DNA of 64,000 nt from Mesorhizobium sp. WSM3860 (GTDB lineage: Bacteria > Pseudomonadota > Alphaproteobacteria > Rhizobiales > Rhizobiaceae). The stretch covers positions 1-64,000 of the forward strand of contig NZ_NSGF01000016.1 of the NCBI RefSeq assembly GCF_002294995.1, read 5' to 3'. The position numbers and the translations under genes are program-made. This document shows positions 56,305 through 64,000 of this stretch, piece by piece. Position 1 is the first letter of the stretch. Each line of letters begins with the position of its first letter. The notes below the pieces were generated by a model that worked only from the letters and a program-made list of their open reading frames with translations, made no database searches and was not told where the DNA came from.

Positions 56305-57042
56305 TCACGGCTTCGCCCCTTCACTGGAACCAAGAAGGGCGATCGCCGATTTGAGCGGCGCCTCCCCCGCGCCGCAAAAGGTCTCGCTCATCACCAATTC
56401 GGGCAGCGGCAGGCGCTTGCCCCAGCCATGCGCTTCGAGATCCGGTCGCGGCGCGAATTCCGAGACGCGGCCGACGCAGAGATAGGCGATCGGCGTGACG
56501 TGCTCGGGGATCGACAGCAGTCGCTTCAGCGCTTCGGTCTCGATGATGCTCACCCAGCCGACCCCGACGCCTTCCGCCCGCGCCGCGAGCCAGAAATTCT
56601 GCACCGCGCAGACGGTGCTGTAGAGATCCATCTCCGGGTTGTGCCAGCGCCCGAGCGGCGAGTTCTTCGAGCGCTGCCGATCGCAGGTGATGCAGAGGTT
56701 GAGCGCGCTTTCGCAGATGCCTTCGAGCTTCAGCTTGCAGTAGAGCGCCTGCCGATCCGCCTCGATCGCGGGCATTTCCTGTTCGCGGGCGGCGAGGAAA
56801 AGGTCGCGCACCTGCCGCCGCCTTGTGGCGTCGCGGATGACGATGAAGTTCCAGGGCTGCATGTAGCCGACCGACGGCGCGTGGTGTGCCGCGGTGAGCA
56901 GCCGCGCCAAAACGCTGTCGTCGAGATCGTCGGCAAGGAAATGGCTGCGCACGTCGCGCCGGGTGAACATGGCCCGGTAGACGGCATCGCGCGCCAATTG
57001 GTCAAAGTCATCGCCGCCGGCGGCGGCTATTCGTGCCTGCAT
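56305..57042 (-). CDS. bluB: 5,6-dimethylbenzimidazole synthase
   Basis: A 245-residue nitroreductase-fold enzyme that splits FMN to make the lower ligand of vitamin B12. The BluB marks are RRDVRSHFLADDL, HHAPSVGYMQPWNFIV, the WHNPEMDLYSTVCAVQNFWLAARAEGVGVGWVSI segment, in parts, and YLCVGRV. AAGGGAC precedes the ATG. The upstream cobalamin riboswitch gives independent support. Confidence 0.95.
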   Translation of the reverse strand: MQARIAAAGGDDFDQLARDAVYRAMFTRRDVRSHFLADDLDDSVLARLLTAAHHAPSVGYMQPWNFIVIRDATRRRQVRDLFLAAREQEMPAIEADRQALYCKLKLEGICESALNLCITCDRQRSKNSPLGRWHNPEMDLYSTVCAVQNFWLAARAEGVGVGWVSIIETEALKRLLSIPEHVTPIAYLCVGRVSEFAPRPDLEAHGWGKRLPLPELVMSETFCGAGEAPLKSAIALLGSSEGAKP

Positions 57043-57086
57043 CGCGTGTCCCTTTGCGATAAGCAGTCCTCCGCCTGACCATGCGG

Positions 57087-57257
57087 ATGACCATGTCTGC
57101 CGGGCCGGTCTTCTGGCTCGGGATCGACCCGCATCCGGCGCCTTCCCGTCTAGGACAGTGGCTTTTGCCGGCGCGGTACCCCTCACAGCGTTGGGCACGC
57201 CACGGATTTCAACCGTGTTCCCGATTCTCCCGCCTTGCGGGCACCAGGCAGCGGCGC
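57087..57257 (-). ncRNA. Cobalamin riboswitch upstream of bluB
   Basis: On the minus strand, in order: GGTGCC near the start, GGGAA and the AATCCGTGGC helix, GCCACTG, GGAAGGCGCCGGA, and the B12 box GAGCCAGAAGACCGGCC (about 57120-57104). These are the conserved blocks of the AdoCbl-binding RNA. It ends about 45 bases before the bluB ATG, so it probably controls translation or early termination. It explains the 335-base gap to the divergent histone-deacetylase-like gene; the remainder holds both promoters. Confidence 0.93.
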
Positions 57258-57377
57258 GACCTTATCGCGATGCGGAAGCCGAGCCAATGCCGCCAGCGAC
57301 ACGATCGGGCGCGATTTCCCCAACCATTCGGCACTGAAACATGGCTATCCGCGCGACAGGTGCCTAGATTAGGCGCC

Positions 57378-58304
57378 ATGACCACTCGTCTTTACACCCA
57401 CCCGGTATTCCTGGAACACCTCACGCCGCCCGGCCATCCCGAGCGGCCCGACCGTTTGCGCGCCATCGAGCGCGTGCTCGACGACGAGGCTTTTTCGGCT
57501 CTCGACCGCGTCAAGGCGCCGGAAGGCGACGAGGCGACGATCCTCTATGCGCATCCGGAGGATTTCGTCGACCGTGTCCGCGCTGCGATTCCCGAGACGG
57601 GGATCGTCTCGATCGATGCCGACACCAGCGCCAGTCCGAAGAGCTGGCAGGCCGCGGTGACGGCGATCGGCGCGGCGAACGCCGCCGTTGACGATGTTTT
57701 CGAACGCCGCGCCGCCAATGTCTTCGTTGCCGCGCGTCCGCCCGGCCATCACGCTGAAAAGAAGACCGCGATGGGCTTTTGCCTGTTCAACACCGCGGCG
57801 ATCGCCGCCCGCCATGCGCAGGAGAAGCATCAGGCCGAGCGCGTCGCCATCGTCGATTGGGACGTTCATCACGGCAACGGCACGCAAGACATTTTCTGGG
57901 ACGATCCGTCGGTGCTCTATTGCTCGACCCACCAGATGCCGCTCTATCCGGGCACCGGTGCCAAGAGCGAGACCGGCGCCGGCAACATCGTCAACGCGCC
58001 GCTTGCGCCGAGCACCGGCAGCGACACGTTCCGCGACGCCTTCCTGTCGCGCGTGCTGCCGTCGATCGACGCCTTCAGGCCGGATCTGATCATCATTTCC
58101 GCCGGTTTCGATGCGCACCATCGCGACCCGCTGGCCGAGATCAACCTGACCGAGGATGATTTCGACTGGGCGACCGGCCAGCTGATGGAGCGCGCCGGGC
58201 GCCACAGCGGCAACCGGCTCGTCAGCCTGCTGGAGGGCGGCTACGATCTGCAAGGACTGGCATTTTCGGTCGCCGCCCATGTCGGGCGGCTGATGAAGGG
58301 ATGA
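57378..58304 (+). CDS. Histone deacetylase superfamily protein
   Basis: A 308-residue Zn-dependent amidohydrolase of the class II HDAC / acetylpolyamine amidohydrolase group. HPVFLEHLTPPGHPERPDR, RPPGHHAEK with the catalytic His pair, DWDVHHGNGTQDIFW (about 159-173) with metal ligands, and SAGFDAHHRDPLA are intact. Bacterial members deacetylate small molecules or polyamines; the substrate is unknown. Its stop codon directly precedes xseB. Confidence 0.93.
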   Translation: MTTRLYTHPVFLEHLTPPGHPERPDRLRAIERVLDDEAFSALDRVKAPEGDEATILYAHPEDFVDRVRAAIPETGIVSIDADTSASPKSWQAAVTAIGAANAAVDDVFERRAANVFVAARPPGHHAEKKTAMGFCLFNTAAIAARHAQEKHQAERVAIVDWDVHHGNGTQDIFWDDPSVLYCSTHQMPLYPGTGAKSETGAGNIVNAPLAPSTGSDTFRDAFLSRVLPSIDAFRPDLIIISAGFDAHHRDPLAEINLTEDDFDWATGQLMERAGRHSGNRLVSLLEGGYDLQGLAFSVAAHVGRLMKG

Positions 58305-58559
58305 ATGATGGCTGATGAAGCTAACCAAGACGTCAAGGCGATGAGCTTCGAACAGGCGCTGGACGCGCTGGAGAAGATCGTCGATGATCTGGAGCGCGGC
58401 GACGTTCCGCTCGACCAGTCGATCAAGATCTACGAGCGCGGCGAGGCGCTGAAGGCCCATTGCGACCGCTTGCTCAAGGCGGCCGAGGACAAGGTCGAGA
58501 AGATCAGGCTTTCGCGCGACGGCAAGCCGGTGGGAACGGAGCCGCTCGACGCCGAATGA
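58305..58559 (+). CDS. xseB: Exodeoxyribonuclease VII small subunit
   Basis: An 84-residue helical protein, partner of XseA in single-strand DNA degradation. [33 protein letters not shown], in parts, is the family core; [12 protein letters not shown] follows in similar form ([15 protein letters not shown]). Two consecutive ATG codons are usable (58305 and 58308), the first directly after the previous stop codon. Confidence 0.95.
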   Translation: MMADEANQDVKAMSFEQALDALEKIVDDLERGDVPLDQSIKIYERGEALKAHCDRLLKAAEDKVEKIRLSRDGKPVGTEPLDAE

Positions 58560-58568
58560 AGGATATCC

Positions 58569-58679
58569 AGGTGAGGCCGGCCTGCAAAAGGCGGCTTCCT
58601 GCGCTTCCGGTGCTCACGTACTTCAAATACGCTCCGCTCCGGTTCTCGGAACCCGCCATTTTCGGCTCGGCCTGACCTG
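58569..58679. repeat. Long imperfect palindrome of about 110 bases
   Basis: The arms run CAGGTGAGGCCG ... and ... CGGCCTGACCTG, meeting near CACGTACTTCAAATACGC. The halves match at the ends, around AAA-CGG-TTCC and at TCCGG. It fills most of the 187-base gap between xseB and the DUF2277 gene, where no gene is seen. It resembles large dispersed intergenic repeats of rhizobia. Confidence 0.7.
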
Positions 58680-58746
58680 AATCTCAACACAACTCGGTGC
58701 ACAATTTCAGACCGGTTCGGGCAGAAAGCAGGTAAGGAGTTAAAGC

Positions 58747-59013
58747 ATGTGCCGAAACATCAAGACGCTGTTCAACTTCGATCCGCCGGCGACCGACGAC
58801 GAGGTCCATGACGCGGCGCTGCAGTTCGTGCGCAAGCTGAGCGGCGCGACCAAGCCGGCCAAGCGGAACGAGCATGCCTTCAATCACGCCGTCGAGGCGA
58901 TAGCCGCCGCCGCGCGCGAGCTGCTCGACAGCCTCGAAACCACCCAGCATCCGCGCAACCGCGAGGAAGAGGCCGCCAAGGCGAAGGCCCGATCCGCGCT
59001 CCGCTTCGCCTGA
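58747..59013 (+). CDS. DUF2277 family protein
   Basis: An 88-residue helical protein beginning MCRNIKTLFNFDPPATDDEV, the constant opening of DUF2277, with FVRKLSGATKPAKRNEHAF and an Ala/Glu-rich C-terminal helix. Function unknown. AAGGAG lies before the ATG. It ends eight bases before the pirin gene and is probably co-transcribed with it. Confidence 0.9.
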   Translation: MCRNIKTLFNFDPPATDDEVHDAALQFVRKLSGATKPAKRNEHAFNHAVEAIAAAARELLDSLETTQHPRNREEEAAKAKARSALRFA

Positions 59014-59021
59014 CGCCGGTC

Positions 59022-59942
59022 ATGAGCTTTTTTCCGGGCAACGATCCCGAGGCCGGCGACGCCTTCGCCTGCGACCAGATCGAGTTGATGGTCATTCCCA
59101 ACGCCAAGGACATCGGCGGCTTCGAGGTTCGCCGCGCCTTGCCGACGGCAAAGCGCAGGCTGGTAGGTCCGTTCATCTTCTTCGACCGCATGGGTCCGGC
59201 CATTCTGCGCGCCGGCCATGCGATCGACGTGCGCCCGCATCCACATATCGGGCTTTCCACCGTCACCTATCTGTTCGACGGCAAGATCAGGCATCGCGAC
59301 TCGCTCGGCACCGAAATGGTGATCGCGCCGGGCGACGTGAATTTGATGACCGCCGGCCGCGGCATCGTTCATTCCGAGCGCACACCCGAGGAATTGCGCG
59401 GTGCGCCGATGTCGATTTCCGGCCTGCAGACCTGGCTGGCGCTGCCGGACAGCAAGGAAGAAATCGCCCCGGTGTTCGCGAACACGTCGGTGATCCAACT
59501 GCCCGAAATCGACGCCGAAGGCGTCAGTGGCCGCGTCGTCATCGGCGAATTTTCCGGGCTGCGCTCGCCGGTAGCGACCGCCTCGGAGACGCTCTATGCC
59601 GATCTGCGGCTGGCGGCGGGCGCCAGCGTCAAAATCCCCGCCGATGCCGAGGAACGCGCCATCTACACGCTGGAGGGCGAGGTTTCGATTGCCGGCGACC
59701 GCTTCCCGGCCGAGCGGCTTTTGGTGTTCAAACCGGGCGAGGAGATCGTCGTGTCGTCCGAGCGCGGCGCGCATTTCATGCTATTCGGCGGAGCCTCGCT
59801 GGGCTCCAAACGTTATATCTGGTGGAATTTCGTTTCGTCCTCGAAAGAACGCATCGAGCAGGCCAAGGAAGAATGGAAGACGCGCCGCTTCGATATCGTT
59901 CCTGGCGATGAGGAAGAATTCATTCCGCTGCCGGAAGGTTAG
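59022..59942 (+). CDS. Pirin family protein
   Basis: A 306-residue bicupin. The N-terminal cupin has the pirin metal site: RPHPHIGLSTVTYLFDG (His ligands) and IRHRDSLG, with the next ligand in IVHSERTPEE. The C-terminal cupin starts near 180. Bacterial pirins can act as quercetinases or as regulators of enzymes; which applies is not clear. The ATG has no strong ribosome binding site and may be coupled to the DUF2277 gene. Confidence 0.92.
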   Translation: MSFFPGNDPEAGDAFACDQIELMVIPNAKDIGGFEVRRALPTAKRRLVGPFIFFDRMGPAILRAGHAIDVRPHPHIGLSTVTYLFDGKIRHRDSLGTEMVIAPGDVNLMTAGRGIVHSERTPEELRGAPMSISGLQTWLALPDSKEEIAPVFANTSVIQLPEIDAEGVSGRVVIGEFSGLRSPVATASETLYADLRLAAGASVKIPADAEERAIYTLEGEVSIAGDRFPAERLLVFKPGEEIVVSSERGAHFMLFGGASLGSKRYIWWNFVSSSKERIEQAKEEWKTRRFDIVPGDEEEFIPLPEG

Positions 59943-59963
59943 CGCAGGATGGACATCCTGCGC
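59942..59963 (+). terminator. Stem-loop at the end of the pirin gene
   Basis: GCGCAGGAT (59942-59950), GGAC loop, ATCCTGCGC (59955-59963): a perfect 9-bp stem starting at the last base of the stop codon. It has no T-run, so it may protect the 3' end rather than terminate. The rest of the 132-base gap before dxs is AT-richer and probably carries the dxs promoter. Confidence 0.5.
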
Positions 59964-60074
59964 CAGGCGCGTCACTGACACGCATTTACATTGGCGCGCC
60001 GTCAGCCTATCTCGCGCATAGCAAAGCGCATATTTGAAGGTTAACCCAAGGTTAAGTTAACAGGCCGTCCCAGA

Positions 60075-61988
60075 GTGAACCCGAAGCCTGACACGCCGCT
60101 CCTCGACAAAGTCCGCATCCCGGCGGATTTGCGGGCGCTTGATGAAAGCGAGCTGCCGCAGCTGGCGACCGAACTGCGCGCCGAGCTGATCGATGCGGTG
60201 TCGCACACCGGCGGCCATCTTGGTGCCGGCCTCGGCGTCGTCGAGCTTACGGTCGCGCTGCACTATGTCTTCAACACGCCGGAAGACCGGCTGATCTGGG
60301 ACGTTGGCCACCAGGCCTATCCGCACAAGATCCTGACCGGCCGCCGCGACCGCATCCGCACGCTTCGCCAGGAAGGCGGTCTCTCCGGCTTCACCCGGCG
60401 CGCAGAGAGCGAATACGACCCCTTCGGCGCCGCGCATTCCTCGACCTCGATTTCGGCTGGCCTGGGCATGGCGATGGGCCGCGACCTTTCGGGCGGCCGC
60501 AACAATGTCATCGCCGTCATCGGCGACGGCGCCATGTCCGCCGGGATGGCCTATGAGGCGATGAACAATGCCGGCGCGCTCAATGCCCGCCTGATCGTCA
60601 TCCTCAACGACAACGACATGTCGATCGCCCCGCCGACCGGCGCGATGAGCGCTTATCTGGCGAGGCTTGCCTCCGGCAAGACCTATCTCGGCCTGCGCGA
60701 TTTCGGCAAGAAGCTGACCTCCTACCTCGGCAAGCGCGCCGACAACGCCATCACCCGCGCCGTCGAGCACGCGCGCGGTTACGTCACCGGCGGCACGCTG
60801 TTCGAGGAGATGGGATTCTTCCACATCGGCCCGATCGATGGACACAATCTCGAGCACCTGATCCCGGTGCTGAAGAACGTCCGCGATAATGGCGACGGTC
60901 CCATTCTGATCCATGTCGTTACCCAGAAGGGCAAGGGCTACGCGCCGGCGGAGGCCGCCGCTGACAAGTATCACGGCGTCAACAAGTTCGACGTCATCAC
61001 CGGCGCGCAGGCGAAAGCGCCGGCCAACGCGCCGAGCTACACCAAGGTCTTCGCCGAGAGCCTGATCCAGGAGGCGCGCGAGGACGAACGAATCGTCGCG
61101 ATCACCGCCGCCATGCCGAGCGGCACCGGCCTCGACCTCTTCGGCGAGGTTTTTCCGGCCCGAACCTTCGATGTCGGCATTGCCGAGCAGCACGCGGTGA
61201 CCTTCGCCGCCGGCCTCGCCACCGAAGGCTACAAGCCCTTCGCCGCCATCTATTCGACTTTCCTGCAGCGCGCCTATGACCAGGTGGTGCACGACGTGGC
61301 GATCCAGAAACTGCCGGTGCGCTTCCCGATCGACCGCGCCGGCTTCGTCGGCGCCGACGGCGCCACGCACTGCGGCGCCTTCGACACGACCTTCCTCGCC
61401 TCGCTGCCTGGCTTCGTCGTCATGGCCGCCGCCGATGAGGCGGAGCTTCGCCACATGGTGCGCACGGCAGCCGACTACGACGGCGGCCCGATCGCCTTCC
61501 GCTATCCGCGCGGCAACGGTGTCGGCGTCGACATGCCGGAGCGCGGCTCTGTGCTCGAGATCGGCAAGGGCCGCATTCTCAAGGAAGGCACCAAGGTGGC
61601 GCTTCTGTCCTTCGGCACGCGGCTGCAGGATTGCCTGCTGGCCGCCGAGGAGCTCGGCGCCGCAGGCCTTTCGACCACCGTTGCCGACGCCCGCTTCGCC
61701 AAGCCGCTGGACGAGGATCTCATCCGCCGCCTCGCGCGCTCGCATGAGGTTCTCGTGACGGTCGAGGAGGGCGCGGTCGGCGGCTTTGCCAGCCAGGTGC
61801 TGCATTTGCTTGCCCATGAAGGCCTGTTGGAAAGCGGCCTCAAGGTGCGCCCGCTGGTCTTGCCGGACGAGTTCACCGATCACGCCAAGCCGGAGAAGAT
61901 GTATGCCGACGCAGGCCTCGACACGGCCGGCATCGTGCGCACGGTCTTCGCCGCGCTCGGCCATGGCATGCAGGCGCAGCGCGCCTGA
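60075..61988 (+). CDS. dxs: 1-deoxy-D-xylulose-5-phosphate synthase
   Basis: A 637-residue thiamine diphosphate enzyme, first step of the MEP pathway in which ispE acts later. [18 protein letters not shown] (about 153-170) binds the cofactor and magnesium; [14 protein letters not shown] carries the catalytic Glu near 371; YPRGNGVG and the C-terminal transketolase-like domain complete it. The start is GTG without a clear ribosome binding site. Confidence 0.97.
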   Translation: MNPKPDTPLLDKVRIPADLRALDESELPQLATELRAELIDAVSHTGGHLGAGLGVVELTVALHYVFNTPEDRLIWDVGHQAYPHKILTGRRDRIRTLRQEGGLSGFTRRAESEYDPFGAAHSSTSISAGLGMAMGRDLSGGRNNVIAVIGDGAMSAGMAYEAMNNAGALNARLIVILNDNDMSIAPPTGAMSAYLARLASGKTYLGLRDFGKKLTSYLGKRADNAITRAVEHARGYVTGGTLFEEMGFFHIGPIDGHNLEHLIPVLKNVRDNGDGPILIHVVTQKGKGYAPAEAAADKYHGVNKFDVITGAQAKAPANAPSYTKVFAESLIQEAREDERIVAITAAMPSGTGLDLFGEVFPARTFDVGIAEQHAVTFAAGLATEGYKPFAAIYSTFLQRAYDQVVHDVAIQKLPVRFPIDRAGFVGADGATHCGAFDTTFLASLPGFVVMAAADEAELRHMVRTAADYDGGPIAFRYPRGNGVGVDMPERGSVLEIGKGRILKEGTKVALLSFGTRLQDCLLAAEELGAAGLSTTVADARFAKPLDEDLIRRLARSHEVLVTVEEGAVGGFASQVLHLLAHEGLLESGLKVRPLVLPDEFTDHAKPEKMYADAGLDTAGIVRTVFAALGHGMQAQRA

Positions 61989-62138
61989 ATCGAAATCTCA
62001 GCTCTCCGAAGCAGTTTGCCGGCTTCCTGCTGCAACTGTTTGTTAACGTTTTCATTTGGCGGTTCGCTTACCTTGTCTTTTGGCCGATTTTCAATGGCGC
62101 CCTGCTAAGACCTTGGTCCTAGGCAGGGGATAATAACG

Positions 62139-62423
62139 ATGAAGTCGTTCCTTTGCGGCATGGCCTTGCTGAGTGCCATGGCCGCGCCGGTGGCAGCCGG
62201 AACGCGTTACGACCGCAACCTCGAAAAGGCGGTGATGGACATCGTCGCCAGCAAGATGGGCAACATCCGCGGCGGCTTCTCCTACAAGCAGGCTCCCCAG
62301 CTGGTGGTGCTGCCGGAAGCCGCGCCAACCGCGCCAACTCCGGCTGAGCCGCGCGAGCAGGCCTCGAACAATGACGGACTGATGCCGGCGGTCGAGCGCC
62401 CGGTCTCACGCACTATTTTCTAA
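62139..62423 (+). CDS. Small secreted protein of unknown function
   Basis: A 94-residue protein with a signal peptide (MKSFLCGMALLSAMAAPVAAG). The mature part has YDRNLEKAVMDIVASKMGNIRGGFSY and a Pro/Ala/Thr-rich tail (APTAPTPAEP). No family is recognised. AGGGGATAATAACG precedes the ATG. Its end overlaps the end of the convergent GFA gene by four bases. Confidence 0.75.
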   Translation: MKSFLCGMALLSAMAAPVAAGTRYDRNLEKAVMDIVASKMGNIRGGFSYKQAPQLVVLPEAAPTAPTPAEPREQASNNDGLMPAVERPVSRTIF

Positions 62424-62821
62424 AACCACATATCGCGCACGCAGCGGCCATCGCGCGGCAGGTCGTCGAACGTTTCGAGGCCGTCGAAATGATCGATCGG
62501 CAGGTCGGCGACCGCCTCCGGCGCGGCCAGCCTGACATTGACGGCGATGCGAGTGCGGCCGCCGGAGCCGGAGCGCAAGCCGCGCCAGGCGAGCACGCAG
62601 GCGCATTTCGGACAGAACAGGATTTCCAGCGCGGGCTCGGCCACCTCGACGCGCGTGTAGGAACTCATCGGACCTGCGATGCGGATACGCTCGTCGACAT
62701 AGTCATAGGCCCAGAGCGTGCCGTAGCGGCGGCAAAGCGTGCAGTTGCAGGCGGTAATCGATCCCGGATCGCCTTCCAGCGTCCAGTGCGCGGCACCGCA
62801 ATGGCAGGTTCCCTTCAGCAT
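62420..62821 (-). CDS. GFA/CENP-V family zinc protein
   Basis: A 133-residue Zn-binding protein of the glutathione-dependent formaldehyde-activating fold. Metal motifs: CHCGAAHW (6-13), CNCTLCRR (about 25-32) and CPKCACVL (about 69-76). The founding enzyme's formaldehyde role is disputed, so no reaction is assigned. AAGG precedes the ATG (MLKGTCHCG). A much longer upstream frame is shadow of tlyA. Confidence 0.9.
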   Translation of the reverse strand: MLKGTCHCGAAHWTLEGDPGSITACNCTLCRRYGTLWAYDYVDERIRIAGPMSSYTRVEVAEPALEILFCPKCACVLAWRGLRSGSGGRTRIAVNVRLAAPEAVADLPIDHFDGLETFDDLPRDGRCVRDMWF

Positions 62822-62935
62822 GGCTTCTCCTCGGCCGGGTGAGCGGACGTTCGGCATCGGCATTCTGCCGTGCCCCGCGCCATATTCAACGGGGCTGCCA
62901 TTGCCTTCGCCGCCGGCTTTCGCCAATGAAGGCCG

Positions 62936-63709
62936 ATGAGTTCCTCTTTGCCCGCCAGCGCGCGCCCACGTCTTGACGAACTGCTCGTCGCACGTGGCCT
63001 GTTCGCCAGCCGTTCTCGCGCCCGTGACGCGATCGAGCGCGGCACCGTCACTGTCGACGGCGCCGTCGTCCGCAAGCCGGGCCAGCCCGTCGCGCCGCAC
63101 TGCGTCCTTGCCGTCGACGATCCGGCGCAGGCCTATGTGTCGCGCGCGGCGCTGAAGCTGATTGCCGGCCTCGACCATTTCGGCCTCGACCCCGCGTGTG
63201 GCGAGGCGCTCGATATCGGCGCCTCGACCGGCGGCTTCACCCAGGTGCTGCTCGAGCGTGGCGCTGCCCATGTCACGGCGATCGATGTCGGCCACGGCCA
63301 GATGCACCTGGACATTGCCACCGATCGGCGGGTCACGGTCATTGAAGGGCTGAATGCGCGGGACCTGACCGCCGCAGATCTTGGCGGCCGCGTTCCGGAT
63401 TTCCTGGTCTGCGATGTCAGCTTCATCTCGCTGAAGCTGGCGCTGCCGCCGGCGCTTACGCTGGCTGGCGAGGGCGCCAGGGCGCTTCTTCTGGTCAAGC
63501 CGCAATTCGAGGCCGGACGCGAGGCGATCGGCAAGGGCGGACTGCTCAAGGACCCGAGCGATGCCGAGCGCATCGCCGCCGGATTGCGCGACTGGCTTGC
63601 CGGCATGCCGGGGTGGCGCGTGCTCGGGCTGCATCCATCGCCGATCGAGGGCGGCGACGGCAACCGCGAGTTCCTGCTCGCCGCGATCAAGGACGCGGCA
63701 TCGCAATGA
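62936..63709 (+). CDS. tlyA: TlyA-family rRNA methyltransferase
   Basis: A 257-residue protein with an N-terminal S4 RNA-binding domain (about 9-70; RLDELLVARGLFASRSRARDAIERG, in parts) and an FtsJ-like SAM domain (LDIGASTGGFTQVLLERG near 93-110, CDVSFISLKLALP near 156). TlyA proteins methylate rRNA 2'-O positions; the older hemolysin name is misleading. The TGA overlaps the ATG of the next gene by the ATGA arrangement. Confidence 0.93.
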   Translation: MSSSLPASARPRLDELLVARGLFASRSRARDAIERGTVTVDGAVVRKPGQPVAPHCVLAVDDPAQAYVSRAALKLIAGLDHFGLDPACGEALDIGASTGGFTQVLLERGAAHVTAIDVGHGQMHLDIATDRRVTVIEGLNARDLTAADLGGRVPDFLVCDVSFISLKLALPPALTLAGEGARALLLVKPQFEAGREAIGKGGLLKDPSDAERIAAGLRDWLAGMPGWRVLGLHPSPIEGGDGNREFLLAAIKDAASQ

Positions 63710-64000
63710 GCGCGCGCTTCACCATCGCAAGGCTCGGTTCGCAGGGCGACGGCATCGCCGGTGCCGATGGCGGTGAAGTCTTCATCCCGTTCACGCTGCC
63801 TGGCGAGACGGTCACCGCCGCGCGCCAGAAGGACCGCGCGACGCTGATGTCGGTGGTTGACGCTTCACCGCTCCGGGTTGATCCGCCCTGCCGACATTTC
63901 ACCGAATGCGGCGGCTGCGCGTTGCAGCATTTCGAGGCCGACGGCTACCGGCGGTGGAAGCGCGAACGGGTGGTGCAGGCGCTGAAGGCCAAGGCCATTG
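63706..64000 (+). CDS. RlmD/TrmA-type RNA uracil-5 methyltransferase (cut by window edge)
   Basis: The frame is open to the window end (98 codons). MSARFTIARLGSQGDGIA and FIPFTLPGETV form the TRAM-like beta barrel, and CRHFTECGGCALQH carries three cysteines of the [4Fe-4S] cluster found in RlmD-type enzymes that make 5-methyluridine in 23S rRNA. The catalytic domain lies beyond the window. It is coupled to tlyA by a four-base overlap. Confidence 0.88.
   Translation, partial: MSARFTIARLGSQGDGIAGADGGEVFIPFTLPGETVTAARQKDRATLMSVVDASPLRVDPPCRHFTECGGCALQHFEADGYRRWKRERVVQALKAKAI

Noticed and set aside
60057-61964. A 635-codon open frame antisense to dxs
   Set aside because: Shadow of dxs; no family motif is visible and the codon pattern is that of the complementary strand.

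Overview
The window is GC-rich, densely coded chromosomal DNA of an alphaproteobacterium, most likely a Hyphomicrobiales member close to Mesorhizobium. The evidence is gene content: a stand-alone F0 ATP synthase operon with separate b and b' subunits, a BioR/BioY pair with BioR boxes, an agp-type alpha-galactoside operon like that of Sinorhizobium, and several rhizobial DUF families. The species is an inference; no search was run.

Layout. 1-206: the last codons of an IS110-type transposase and repeat debris. 207-3836: LysR regulator, divergent MFS transporter, SleB-type cell wall hydrolase. 4127-6797: atpI-atpB-atpE-atpB'-atpF, closed by a terminator. 6930-10847: rnhB, a radical SAM protein, a small glycosyltransferase-like protein and a PhyH-like dioxygenase. 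10863-14573 (minus): DUF2007 protein, trmN6, S49 peptidase, a one-helix membrane protein, ispE and moaB. 14736-19729: polyprenyl diphosphate synthase, bioR, bioY, DUF1284 protein, secreted TPR protein. 20413-24680: glyQ and glyS, the two subunits of glycyl-tRNA synthetase, separated by a DUF559 nuclease gene. 25494-31499: tsaC/sua5, an FAD oxidoreductase, DUF6101 protein, ubiA, a LysR remnant and purD. 31602-41679: a complete alpha-galactoside locus (two GH4 enzymes, binding protein, two permeases, double ATPase, divergent AraC activator). 41692-45881: GH25 lysozyme-like protein, acyl-CoA dehydrogenase, enoyl-CoA hydratase. 45903-52621: pdxH, a surface lipoprotein, a DnaJ-like protein, fabI, a phosphatase, DUF1344 protein, aroC, ribB. 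52654-57042: GNAT enzyme, MFS efflux pump with divergent TetR regulator and three operators, a membrane protein, and bluB behind a cobalamin riboswitch. 57378-64000: histone-deacetylase-like protein, xseB, DUF2277 protein, pirin, dxs, a small secreted protein, GFA protein, tlyA and the start of an RlmD-like methyltransferase. ispE and dxs feed isoprenoid synthesis, which supplies the polyprenyl synthase and UbiA; xseB, dxs and tlyA form the usual alphaproteobacterial neighbourhood.

The most unusual region is glyQ-DUF559-glyS. A two-hairpin palindromic element occurs three times in 2.6 kb. One copy is inserted in frame in glyQ and one in frame in glyS, adding about 50 residues to each subunit. 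In the third copy, between the genes, the two inverted half-elements bracket the DUF559 nuclease gene. The second hairpin differs in sequence in all six half-elements, yet its pairing is preserved, including compensatory changes. This fits a mobile element family with one gene-bearing copy and two gene-less copies that have become protein-coding; the mobilising role of DUF559 is a hypothesis. No tRNA, rRNA or CRISPR array was recognised.
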